Source of the DNA: Clostridium cavendishii DSM 21758
Lineage (GTDB): Bacteria; Bacillota; Clostridia; Clostridiales; Clostridiaceae
DNA: 64,000 bases
Direction: 5' to 3'
Assembly (NCBI RefSeq): GCF_900141845.1
Contig: NZ_FQZB01000013.1
Span: forward strand, 124,001-188,000
Part shown: piece after piece, positions 8,211-16,083 of the stretch
Layout of the letters: each line of letters opens with the position of its first letter
How positions within the stretch are numbered: position 1 is the stretch's first letter
Program-made: the position numbers and the translations under genes
Notes under the pieces: generated by a model
What the model was told of the DNA's origin: nothing
Database searches by the model: none
Seen by the model: only the letters and a program-made list of their open reading frames with translations

Positions 8211-9320
8211 CTATATTATAGTAACTTCTGTTTCTTTATCAAATACATGTAGTTTGCTAGGATCTAATGCGAATTTTGCATTATCACCTGATTTAATATC
8301 AGTACTTCCATTAACTCTTATAGTTAAGCTAGTACCAACTTTACTTACATATATATAACTTTCAGCCCCCATAAGTTCTGTAACTTCTACTTTTGCAGTA
8401 AATGAAGACTTTGCATACTTTTGTAGGAATTCTTCATCATGATCTAAATCTTCTGGTCTAATACCAACAACTATTTCTTTATTCATATATCCTTTAGATC
8501 TTAATAAAGCAGCTTTATCCTCTGGTAATTCTATTTTATCTTCACCAAATTTAACAAATGCTTTTCCCTCTGCTTCTTCTAGTTTTGTGTTTATAAAATT
8601 CATTTGAGGACTTCCTATAAAGCTTGCAACGAACATATTTGATGGATGATCATATACTTCTTGAGGACTTGCCACTTGTTGAACTATACCATCTTTCATT
8701 ACAACTATTCTAGTTCCCATAGTCATAGCTTCTGTTTGGTCATGTGTTACATATATAAATGTAGTTTGTAATCTTTTATGAAGTTTTGCTATTTCAGTTC
8801 TCATTTGAACTCTTAACTTCGCATCAAGATTTGATAAAGGTTCGTCCATTAAGAATACCTTAGGTTCTCTAACTATAGCTCTTCCTAATGCAACTCTTTG
8901 TCTCTGACCTCCTGATAATGCCTTTGGTTTTCTATCTAATAAATGTTCTATATCAAGAATTTTAGCTGCTTCTTTAACTTTTTTGTCTATTTCTGCCTTG
9001 TCTATTTTTCTAAGCTTTAATCCAAATGCCATATTATCATAAACTGACATATGAGGATATAGAGCATAACTTTGGAAAACCATTGCTATATCTCTATCTT
9101 TAGGTGCAACATCATTAACTAATGTATCACCTATATAAAGCTCTCCTTTTGATATTTCCTCAAGACCTGCTATCATTCTAAGTGTAGTTGATTTACCACA
9201 TCCTGATGGTCCTACAAACACTATAAATTCTTTATCCTCTATATCTAGATTAAAATCTTTTACTGCTGTAACATCTCCAGGATATATTTTGTATATGTTT
9301 TTTAATGATAAATTTGCCAT
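8211..9320 (-). CDS. Carbohydrate ABC transporter ATP-binding protein (MsmX/UgpC type)
   Basis: 369 residues from ATG 9320, chosen because the strong site AAAGGGGGA lies just upstream. Motifs in order: Walker A GPSGCGKST, Q-loop VFQSYALYPHM, signature LSGGQRQR, Walker B VFLMDEPLSNLD and the H-loop in YVTHDQTE. The C-terminal third (about 240-369) is the TOBE/MalK-like regulatory domain with VVGIRPED. Such stand-alone ATPases energise several carbohydrate importers whose permease genes lie elsewhere, like MsmX in Bacillus. No permease or binding protein gene is nearby here, which fits a shared multitask ATPase. Confidence 0.93.
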   Translation of the reverse strand: MANLSLKNIYKIYPGDVTAVKDFNLDIEDKEFIVFVGPSGCGKSTTLRMIAGLEEISKGELYIGDTLVNDVAPKDRDIAMVFQSYALYPHMSVYDNMAFGLKLRKIDKAEIDKKVKEAAKILDIEHLLDRKPKALSGGQRQRVALGRAIVREPKVFLMDEPLSNLDAKLRVQMRTEIAKLHKRLQTTFIYVTHDQTEAMTMGTRIVVMKDGIVQQVASPQEVYDHPSNMFVASFIGSPQMNFINTKLEEAEGKAFVKFGEDKIELPEDKAALLRSKGYMNKEIVVGIRPEDLDHDEEFLQKYAKSSFTAKVEVTELMGAESYIYVSKVGTSLTIRVNGSTDIKSGDNAKFALDPSKLHVFDKETEVTII

Positions 9321-9418
9321 TTTAAATCCCCCTTTTAAACTTTGTAAATCTTCCAATCATTCTATATTAATATTGTAACCGTTTTAAGAGGGTTATTTCC
9401 ATACAAATATTCTCCAAA

Positions 9419-9446
9419 TATAATTCTACTTATTTGTAGAATTATA
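9419..9446. terminator. 11-bp inverted repeat, terminator or operator
   Basis: TATAATTCTAC and its exact complement are separated by six bases. It follows the radical SAM gene that ends at 9463 and precedes the ABC ATPase promoter region. The U-tract is weak, so it could equally be an operator for the ATPase gene. Confidence 0.5.
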
Positions 9447-9462
9447 CAAAGTCCTGATTATT

Positions 9463-10401
9463 CTAATCTTTCTTATAATATAATCCTTGATAATATCCAT
9501 TATCTTCCATAGTTTTATCTATATCATTTAATACTTCCCATTTTTTAAGGCTCCACATAGGACCTATTAAGCTAACCCTAGGTGCATCTCCTGTCATTCT
9601 ATGTACTACCATTTCTTTAGGCAACATACATATAGACTTACATATCAAATTCACATAATCTTCTTGTGATAAAAATGCTAATTTACCTTCTTCATATAAT
9701 TTAACTAATGCAGTATTTTTCATAAGATGCAACAAATGAAACTTTATTCCCTTAGCACCACTATTAGCTACATGCTTTATAGTTTGAAGCATTTGTTCTT
9801 TACTTTCTCCTGGAAGTCCAAAAATAGTATGAACTACAACATCTATTCCCCTTGCTTTAAGTTTTTTCATAGCTTCATCAAAAACTTTTAAATCATGTCC
9901 TCTATTTATTAATCTAGCTGTCTCATCATGTATAGTCTGTAAGCCTAAATCTACCCATGTATAAACTTTTTTATTCATCTCTTCTAAAAGTTCTAATACA
10001 TCATCGCCTAAACAATCTGGTCTTGTAGCTATTGCTAAGGCTACTATGCCATCTTTATTTATAGCCTCCTCATACTTTGCCCTAAGCTCTTCTACAGGCG
10101 CATAGGTATTAGTATAAGCTTGAAAATATGCTATATATTTTTCACCCTTCCACTTTTTATTCATCATAATTTTTATATTATCAAATTGCTCACTTATAGA
10201 TACGAGTCTTTCTCCTGCATAATCTCCTGATCCCCTGGCACTACAAAATACACAGCCTCCCTTAGCTACTTTTCCATCTCTATTAGGACAAGTAAATCCT
10301 CCATCTAAACTTATTTTAAATACCTTTTCTCCAAACTTTTGTCTTAAGAAATAATTTAAACTATTATATCTTTTATCTCCCCATTTTGTGATTTCATCCA
10401 T
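9463..10401 (-). CDS. Radical SAM protein, YhcC/TIGR01212 family
   Basis: 312 residues from ATG 10401, preferred because AGAGG lies nine bases upstream (the TTG at 10422 has none). The N-terminal segment GDKRYNSLNYFLRQKFGEK and the cysteine set C38, C50, C53 (spacing 11 and 2, in CPNRDGKVAKGGCVFC) are hallmarks of the YhcC-like radical SAM group, which binds a 4Fe-4S cluster and cleaves SAM. Later motifs (LGLQTIHDETARLINRGHD, VVHTIFGLPGES) match Elp3-like barrels. The biological substrate of the family is not established to my knowledge. The gene stands alone on the minus strand. Confidence 0.9.
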   Translation of the reverse strand: MDEITKWGDKRYNSLNYFLRQKFGEKVFKISLDGGFTCPNRDGKVAKGGCVFCSARGSGDYAGERLVSISEQFDNIKIMMNKKWKGEKYIAYFQAYTNTYAPVEELRAKYEEAINKDGIVALAIATRPDCLGDDVLELLEEMNKKVYTWVDLGLQTIHDETARLINRGHDLKVFDEAMKKLKARGIDVVVHTIFGLPGESKEQMLQTIKHVANSGAKGIKFHLLHLMKNTALVKLYEEGKLAFLSQEDYVNLICKSICMLPKEMVVHRMTGDAPRVSLIGPMWSLKKWEVLNDIDKTMEDNGYYQGLYYKKD

Positions 10402-10569
10402 ATATATAAACCTCTTTTCCAAACTAATTTAAAACATTATATATATTGGAATTAAAATTCTACATTTAATTAAATATCCATAAAAAGATACCTTGAAAAT
10501 AATTTTAAAATTAAATTATAGAAAGCATATTACAATATATATTAACTATTTTAGACTTAATAAAAAAAT

Positions 10570-10604
10570 AATAGCCAAAATATGAATTCATATTGGCTAA
10601 ATAT
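10570..10604 (-). terminator. Terminator of the lipoprotein gene
   Basis: The stem TAGCCAATATGAA/TTCATATTTTGGCTA has a two-base bulge and is followed on the minus strand by TTATTTTTTTATT. Confidence 0.8.
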
Positions 10605-10630
10605 TTTTAAGTATGTCTTAAATTATTATA

Positions 10631-11695
10631 CTATAATTTTATAGGTTTAAAATCTTTTATTGATAATTTATATCTCTCAACATTATTTTTTCCTTCACTC
10701 TTATTTATTACTTTAAATATGACAGCATCCTCTTTGAATTCTTCATAAATAATGTCATACTCTTGCTTAGGGAATAATGTATCTATACGTGTTTCTATAA
10801 TATTTCCCTTACTATCATAGATTTTAAATCTATCTTTCCCTTGCTCCTCATAACTTACAATCAAATTATCTTTCTCTCCTGTAAATTTTATATCTTTGAG
10901 TTTTATATTATCGTAAATATCCACTGTACTAATCTTTTTAGCAACAGATTTTTCTTTCTTTCCGCCTTCTTTCCCTTCATCTTCACCTTTAGCTTTATCT
11001 TTATCTTGCTTTGCTTCACTACCTTCACTTCCACTTATATCCAAAATAGCGATATAAGTTTTATCATCTCCCATAGAACTTATAGCTAACTTATTACCTT
11101 TAAATGAAAAATTCATTACTCCAAAATTCTTTTTAGGTATATCCATCTTTTCTAGATTGGAAGCTGTAGCCTTACTATAAGCCTGTGTAGGTAACTTACC
11201 TAATTCTATAACAGGTTTAACATCTACTTCATCCTTATTTCTTAATACCAAACCATCATCTTCCATAAAGACCTCTATTTCTGTACTAGCTTTAAGACTT
11301 ACTACTTTATATTTTCCATATAACTTTTCTACTGTAACATAATAATTCTCTAAATCATTTATTCTTTTTTCTTCATTTCCACTATTAACCATATATTTGT
11401 AAATACATGAAGTTCCCTTTTGAACAATATCTTCAAGCTTAAAACTCTTTATATCTATACCTTTATCCTTAATTTTCAACGTTTGCTTTTGTAAATCTTC
11501 TGCACAAACATTTGAAGCCTTACTATAATCTTTTTTGCTAAGACTCTCTATGTATTGATTGGCTATCTCTTTTGATTTAGTTTCATCAAAAATAAAATTA
11601 CTAATATCTTGTGCCTGTGCCTTATTATCCACTTTACCGCAAGCAGTAAAACTTAATGTCATTAAAAGAATTCCTATAACGATAAACTTTTTCAT
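10631..11695 (-). CDS. Lipoprotein with helical N-terminal and beta-rich C-terminal parts
   Basis: A 354-residue protein with a lipoprotein signal: basic MKK, hydrophobic core, lipobox SFTAC with Cys19. Residues about 35-140 look like a small alpha+beta domain of the NTF2/DUF3887 kind (KEIANQYIESLSKKDYSKAS). The rest is beta-rich with repeated strand pairs (KGNKLAISSMGDDKTYIAIL and similar). A highly charged low-complexity linker of Lys/Glu/Gly (about 225-255) joins two halves. It is anchored outside the membrane. I cannot assign a function. It is monocistronic, with its own terminator downstream. A DUF3887-like N-terminal domain is possible but not certain. Confidence 0.75.
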   Translation of the reverse strand: MKKFIVIGILLMTLSFTACGKVDNKAQAQDISNFIFDETKSKEIANQYIESLSKKDYSKASNVCAEDLQKQTLKIKDKGIDIKSFKLEDIVQKGTSCIYKYMVNSGNEEKRINDLENYYVTVEKLYGKYKVVSLKASTEIEVFMEDDGLVLRNKDEVDVKPVIELGKLPTQAYSKATASNLEKMDIPKKNFGVMNFSFKGNKLAISSMGDDKTYIAILDISGSEGSEAKQDKDKAKGEDEGKEGGKKEKSVAKKISTVDIYDNIKLKDIKFTGEKDNLIVSYEEQGKDRFKIYDSKGNIIETRIDTLFPKQEYDIIYEEFKEDAVIFKVINKSEGKNNVERYKLSIKDFKPIKL

Positions 11696-11932
11696 AGCAT
11701 TTCACTCCCTAAAACTTTATATATTTAGCTTTTCCTAAATAGTAAAAACTATTATTAAAAAGCTGCATTACATAATTTTCTTGATATAGCAAATTAAATC
11801 TGAGTTTTTAAAAATTATATAATACTATTTGGTATTTTCACAGATAATGAAATTTCAAAATTTAGAATAATACTAAGACAAGCATTATATACATAATTAT
11901 GTATAGTTTTAATTTAATAAGGAGTGAATATT

Positions 11933-12985
11933 TTGAAAAAAGAAATTACACGTATATTTCAAATAGCAGCTGTGTTTATAGGTACCATAGTAGGTGCTGG
12001 ACTAGCCTCCGGTAGAGAAATATGCCAATTTTTTACTCAATATGGCTATAAGAGTTTTATAGGAATAATTTTCACAGGGATTTTTTACATAGCTATGTGT
12101 ACTATAATCTCAAAAATAAGCATCAAATACAACCTTAATTCTTATGGCGAGGTATTTAATATAGTAAGTCCTAATTTATTAGGTAAAGCTATAGGAGTTA
12201 TTACGACTGTCTATCTGATCTCCAGTGCTTCAATAATATTAGCAGGTAGTGGTGCTTTACTTAATCAATTCTTTGGTTTACCCAAGATAATTGGTACCCT
12301 TATAATGTTAACTCTTGCAGTAATGATATTACTTAGAGAAACAAATGGACTTATAGAAATTAACTCAATAATAGTCCCATCACTACTTATAGTAATCTCT
12401 ACGTTAACGATACTTTATGTTGTATTCTCTAAAGATTCTATGAGTTTAAACTCACTTAAATCATTCGGTGCAAAAAGTAATAACTGGCATATATCAGCAC
12501 TTCTTTATGCTGGCTATAACATTCTTTGTTGTTGTGGAGTCTTAGTTCCATTAAGTAATGAAACTAAAAAACCTAGAACTATGATAATTGGAATAATTTT
12601 AGGAGCTACAGTTTTAACTATTCTTTGTATTTGTATAAATTTAATGCTTACTGTAAATCAGCCTTATATTTATAAATATGAAATTCCTCTCCTTTATGTA
12701 GCTGATAGGTTTGGAAGAGGAATACAAGCTATGCTACTTGCTATAATTTGGCTTGAAATGTTTTCTACAGAAGTTTCCGATGTATACTCTATTTCAAAAA
12801 CACTTAATGTAACCTTCAATATTAAATTTAAGCATGCTATATTCTTAGTTTTATGTATAGCATTACCTATATCCCAAGTAGGCTTTTCAACTTTAATATC
12901 CACACTATATCCTATATTTGGAGTGTTAAGCTTATTATTTGTTATTCAATGCATATATTTTTATTTTAAAAAAATGAAAAATTGA
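11933..12985 (+). CDS. YkvI-family membrane transporter (LeuT-fold like)
   Basis: About 350 residues and roughly ten transmembrane helices covering nearly the whole protein. The N-terminal segment FIGTIVGAGLASGREICQFF, with a broken first helix, is characteristic of the YkvI group, distant relatives of amino acid and sodium symporters. TTG 11933 is taken as start because AAGGAG ends eight bases before it; the GTG at 11924 lies inside that site. The substrate is unknown. A radical SAM gene follows after 28 bases with no terminator between, suggesting one transcript. Confidence 0.82.
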   Translation: MKKEITRIFQIAAVFIGTIVGAGLASGREICQFFTQYGYKSFIGIIFTGIFYIAMCTIISKISIKYNLNSYGEVFNIVSPNLLGKAIGVITTVYLISSASIILAGSGALLNQFFGLPKIIGTLIMLTLAVMILLRETNGLIEINSIIVPSLLIVISTLTILYVVFSKDSMSLNSLKSFGAKSNNWHISALLYAGYNILCCCGVLVPLSNETKKPRTMIIGIILGATVLTILCICINLMLTVNQPYIYKYEIPLLYVADRFGRGIQAMLLAIIWLEMFSTEVSDVYSISKTLNVTFNIKFKHAIFLVLCIALPISQVGFSTLISTLYPIFGVLSLLFVIQCIYFYFKKMKN

Positions 12986-13013
12986 TGTTATAATAGCACT
13001 AGGTGGTGTTATT

Positions 13014-13919
13014 ATGAATTCGATTGATATGCTAAAGAACTGTTCACTTTGCATAAGGAATTGTAAAGTAAACAGACTAGAAAATAAATTAGGTTTTTGT
13101 ATGTCTTCTAAAGATATAAAAGTAGCTAGAGCAGAACTTCATTTTTGGGAAGAACCATGCATATCTGGAGACCATGGCTCTGGAACAGTTTTCTTTTCAA
13201 ATTGTAACTTGCGTTGTGTTTTTTGCCAAAATTATAATATTTCTCAAGAAGGTAGTGGTAAACATATTTCAATAGAAAGACTTAGTGATATATTTTTAGA
13301 ACTTCAAGCAAAGGGAGCTAACAATATAAACCTAGTTACTCCGACTCATTATGTTCCACAAATTATAGAAGCTTTAAAAATTTCAAAAACTAAGGGCTTA
13401 AAGCTTCCTATTGTTTACAATACAAACGGTTATGATAGCTTGGATACTATAAAAGCATTAAAAGGTTATATAGATATTTATTTGCCTGACTTTAAATATT
13501 TTGATGATAAGTATGCTATAAAATATTCAAAAGCATATTCTTATAAAGAAAATATACTTAAAATAATAGATGAAATGATAACTCAAGTTGGTAATGCTAA
13601 ATTTAATGAAAACGGAATTATTCAAAAAGGTGTTATAGTTCGTCACCTTATGCTTCCTGGCCTGCTTTTTGATTCTAAAAAAGTTATTGATTCAATATAC
13701 AATAATTTTGGAGACAAGTTATATATATCTATAATGAATCAATATACTCCTTTAAATAAAGCTTCAGAATATAAAGAAATAAATAAGCCTTTAAATCCTA
13801 AGCATTATGATAGTTTAATCGATTATGCTTTGAATTTAGGAGTTAAAAATGGTTTTATTCAAGAAGAGGGAACAGATACCAAAGCTTATGTACCTGATTT
13901 TAATAATCAAGGTGTTTAA
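13014..13919 (+). CDS. Radical SAM protein, PflA-like
   Basis: A 301-residue radical SAM enzyme of the group often called pyruvate formate-lyase activating enzyme-like. The cluster motif is C64-x3-C68-x2-C71 in CNLRCVFCQNYNISQ. The N-terminal part carries four more cysteines (C10, C13, C17, C29), possibly a second metal site. Conserved TPTHYVPQIIEAL, VYNTNGYDS and DIYLPDFKYFDD match this subgroup. It is longer than true PflA (about 245) and has no glycyl radical enzyme gene beside it, so the target is unknown. It is co-directional with the YkvI-like transporter and ends at a clear terminator at 13928. Confidence 0.88.
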   Translation: MNSIDMLKNCSLCIRNCKVNRLENKLGFCMSSKDIKVARAELHFWEEPCISGDHGSGTVFFSNCNLRCVFCQNYNISQEGSGKHISIERLSDIFLELQAKGANNINLVTPTHYVPQIIEALKISKTKGLKLPIVYNTNGYDSLDTIKALKGYIDIYLPDFKYFDDKYAIKYSKAYSYKENILKIIDEMITQVGNAKFNENGIIQKGVIVRHLMLPGLLFDSKKVIDSIYNNFGDKLYISIMNQYTPLNKASEYKEINKPLNPKHYDSLIDYALNLGVKNGFIQEEGTDTKAYVPDFNNQGV

Positions 13920-13927
13920 AGTTAAAA

Positions 13928-13969
13928 TGAGCACTTAACAATATTTTATTAATTATTGTTAAGTGCTCA
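13928..13969. terminator. Intrinsic terminator between convergent genes
   Basis: The stem TGAGCACTTAACAAT with its exact complement (15 bp, 12-base loop) separates the plus-strand radical SAM gene from the minus-strand HAD gene. The A/T flanks allow use from both sides. Confidence 0.85.
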
Positions 13970-13976
13970 TAAATAT

Positions 13977-14795
13977 TTATTTACATCCACTTCCTAATAC
14001 AAATTTGTATATAGCTTTTGCTACCCCATCATTATCATTTGTATCTGTTACATAACTTGCTATATTTTTTATATCGTCTATTGCATTTCCCATAGCTATA
14101 CCTAAGCCTGCATATTCTATCATTTCCAAATCATTAGCCTGATCCCCTATACATATTATTTCGTCTATTTTAATATTTAAATATTCAGCTAAGGTTCTAA
14201 CTCCATATCCCTTGTTGCATTCCTTATTCATCATCTCTAACACAAAGGATAAACTTTTTACCATATGATAGTTATCAAAAAATTCCCTTGGTATTTTTTC
14301 TTCATAATTTTCAAAATCATTATCTTTTCCCAAAAATAAAATTTTGGCTATCTCATCATTATCATTTACATCCTTATCAAAGTCTATTATCTTAACTGGT
14401 GTCCCTATATGTTCTCTTTCAAACTTCACAAATTCATTATCTTCTGGAAATATACAGCCTTCTTCTACATAAGCTGATATTTTTACTCCTAATTCTTTAC
14501 TTAATTTATATGCTTTCATCAAATCAGAGCCCTTAAGTCCTTTATAACTAATACATTTAAAATCATTAGTTCTATAAATACTGCCTCCGTTATTAGTTAT
14601 AATATACTCGTTTTCCCCTACTAATCCTACATGTTCTAAAAATCTATTAAGACCTCCAATAGATCTACCTGATGTTATAACTACTTTCACACCATTTTCT
14701 ATCGCTCTCTTTATTGCCTCTTTATTTCCCTCTGATATATTCCCCTTTGAATTTAAAAGGGTACCATCCATATCAATTGCTAATAACTTATACAT
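13977..14795 (-). CDS. Cof-type HAD-superfamily phosphatase
   Basis: About 272 residues from ATG 14795, chosen because AAAGGAGGAT lies directly upstream; the longer frame back to 14900 is unlikely to be translated. Motif I is LAIDMDGTLLNS (nucleophile and acid Asp), motif II VVITSGR, and motif IV ICIGDQANDLEMIEYAGLGIAMGNA. The large C2-type cap lies between about 85 and 185. Cof-type enzymes dephosphorylate sugar phosphates, flavin precursors or PLP; the substrate here is unknown. A hairpin-plus-terminator-like leader precedes the gene (14923-15006). A divergent DeoR regulator, often a sugar phosphate sensor, lies upstream. Confidence 0.9.
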   Translation of the reverse strand: MYKLLAIDMDGTLLNSKGNISEGNKEAIKRAIENGVKVVITSGRSIGGLNRFLEHVGLVGENEYIITNNGGSIYRTNDFKCISYKGLKGSDLMKAYKLSKELGVKISAYVEEGCIFPEDNEFVKFEREHIGTPVKIIDFDKDVNDNDEIAKILFLGKDNDFENYEEKIPREFFDNYHMVKSLSFVLEMMNKECNKGYGVRTLAEYLNIKIDEIICIGDQANDLEMIEYAGLGIAMGNAIDDIKNIASYVTDTNDNDGVAKAIYKFVLGSGCK

Positions 14796-14922
14796 GTTAG
14801 AATCCTCCTTTGTCAAAATTCTATTTAATGAGGTAATCTTATAGAATTTCTTCTTCTTCTGCTTACAACGCTTTAAAGTAGTACTACAAATAGTTTTCAA
14901 ATTATAGACTCTTTATATATTT

Positions 14923-15006
14923 AAAAAGGGGATATATCCCCTTTTTATTAATATAATCTTATAAAACATTTCGCTAAGCTTTACCCTATCACGCTAAATT
15001 ATAAGA
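14923..15006 (-). promoter_or_regulatory. Candidate structured leader with terminator-like hairpin upstream of the HAD gene
   Basis: Reading the minus strand from 15006, the arms ATCTTATAA and TTATAAGAT enclose about 35 bases in which TTAGCG occurs twice. A second hairpin follows at 14923-14947 (AAAAAGGGGATATATCCCCTTTTT, self-complementary, ending in U-rich sequence). Together they look like a sensor stem followed by a terminator, about 130 bases before the HAD start. The first stem does not match a riboswitch class I know. It could also be a small RNA or a simple operator. Confidence 0.45.
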
Positions 15007-15149
15007 TCACATTCATTATTGTTTTTTATCATTTGTTATCATTGTACTCCATTTCAATATTTTTTTCAATATATTTTGATAATTATTTTATTAATGTTAT
15101 AATATTCATTATTAAAGTAGTAATAAACGATAATAAGAGAGGTTTATAT

Positions 15150-15911
15150 ATGTTTGCAGAGGAAAGATTAAATGAAATTCTCAATATGCTTAATGAAAAT
15201 GGTAGAATTAAGGTAAAAGATTTAAGTGAAAAATTTAAAGTTTCCGAAGGTATGATACGAAAAGATTTGCAAAAGCTTGAAAAATCACATAACATCCAAA
15301 GAACTTATGGTGGTGCAATATTAAATCGAAAAATAGTATCTTGTAGTGCTCTGTCAACTAGAATGAGTATTCATTTGGATAGTAAAGAACTTATAGCTCA
15401 AAAAGCCTTCGAAGCTATAGATGAAGGTGATATAATTTTTTTAGATTCATCTAGTATAAATTTTTTACTAGCTACCTTGATAGCTAACGGTTCAAAATCT
15501 TTAACATTAGTTACAAATATGCCTATAATTACTCCCTTTTTTGATAATAACGAAACTGTTACTCTTATATGTATAGGCGGTATTTATGATAAAAAATCAG
15601 GTGCCGTGCTTGGTGCTGATGTTATTAGAGATATTGAACACTATAATTTTAATAAAGGCTTTATTGGTAGCTCAGGAATTAATATTATAACAAAAACAGT
15701 AAGTACAGCCACATTAGAAGATGGCTTAATTAAAGAAGCTATAATATCTAATAGCAAAGAAATTTTCTTACTTACTGAAAAAGAAAAATTCACAGTTGAT
15801 GGAACATATAAATATGCGAATTTAGAAGATATATCTACCATAATAACAGATTCTAATTTATCTAATGAAATTAAGATGAAAATAAAAAAACTAAATATAG
15901 AAATCTTTTAG
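15150..15911 (+). CDS. DeoR-family transcriptional regulator
   Basis: 253 residues from ATG 15150, which has AGAGAGG upstream; the frame is open further 5' but without a ribosome site. N-terminal DeoR helix-turn-helix (about 1-57): FAEERLNEILNMLNENGRIK then VKDLSEKFKVSEGMIRKDL. The C-terminal DeoR sensor domain is ISOCOT-like and binds sugar phosphates (motifs DEGDIIFLDSSS, TLVTNMP, NKGFIGSSGI and LLTEKEKF). DeoR regulators usually repress sugar catabolic genes. None is adjacent except the divergent HAD phosphatase, a plausible partner sharing the intergenic control region. Confidence 0.92.
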   Translation: MFAEERLNEILNMLNENGRIKVKDLSEKFKVSEGMIRKDLQKLEKSHNIQRTYGGAILNRKIVSCSALSTRMSIHLDSKELIAQKAFEAIDEGDIIFLDSSSINFLLATLIANGSKSLTLVTNMPIITPFFDNNETVTLICIGGIYDKKSGAVLGADVIRDIEHYNFNKGFIGSSGINIITKTVSTATLEDGLIKEAIISNSKEIFLLTEKEKFTVDGTYKYANLEDISTIITDSNLSNEIKMKIKKLNIEIF

Positions 15912-16034
15912 ACTTTTAAAAATATTTTTTCTACCCAAATACAAATATGGAGTTTTATTAATTTTATTATTTCAATAGACAGTTTTAAAGTCATTAAAAA
16001 TTAGCAAAATCTCTAAAATTATAAAATTTCTAAA

Positions 16035-16076
16035 TTAAAATCTCCTAGAACTTAATTAAGTTCTAGGAGATTTTAA
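16035..16076. terminator. Bidirectional terminator
   Basis: A perfect palindrome of about 20 bp per arm (TTAAAATCTCCTAGAACTTA) between the converging DeoR and chemotaxis receptor genes. Confidence 0.9.
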
Positions 16077-16083
16077 TTTGCCT

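Noticed and set aside
14796..14900. 35-residue N-terminal extension of the HAD phosphatase
   Set aside because: A perfect AAAGGAGGAT lies before the internal ATG at 14795, and HAD motif I normally starts within the first ten residues.
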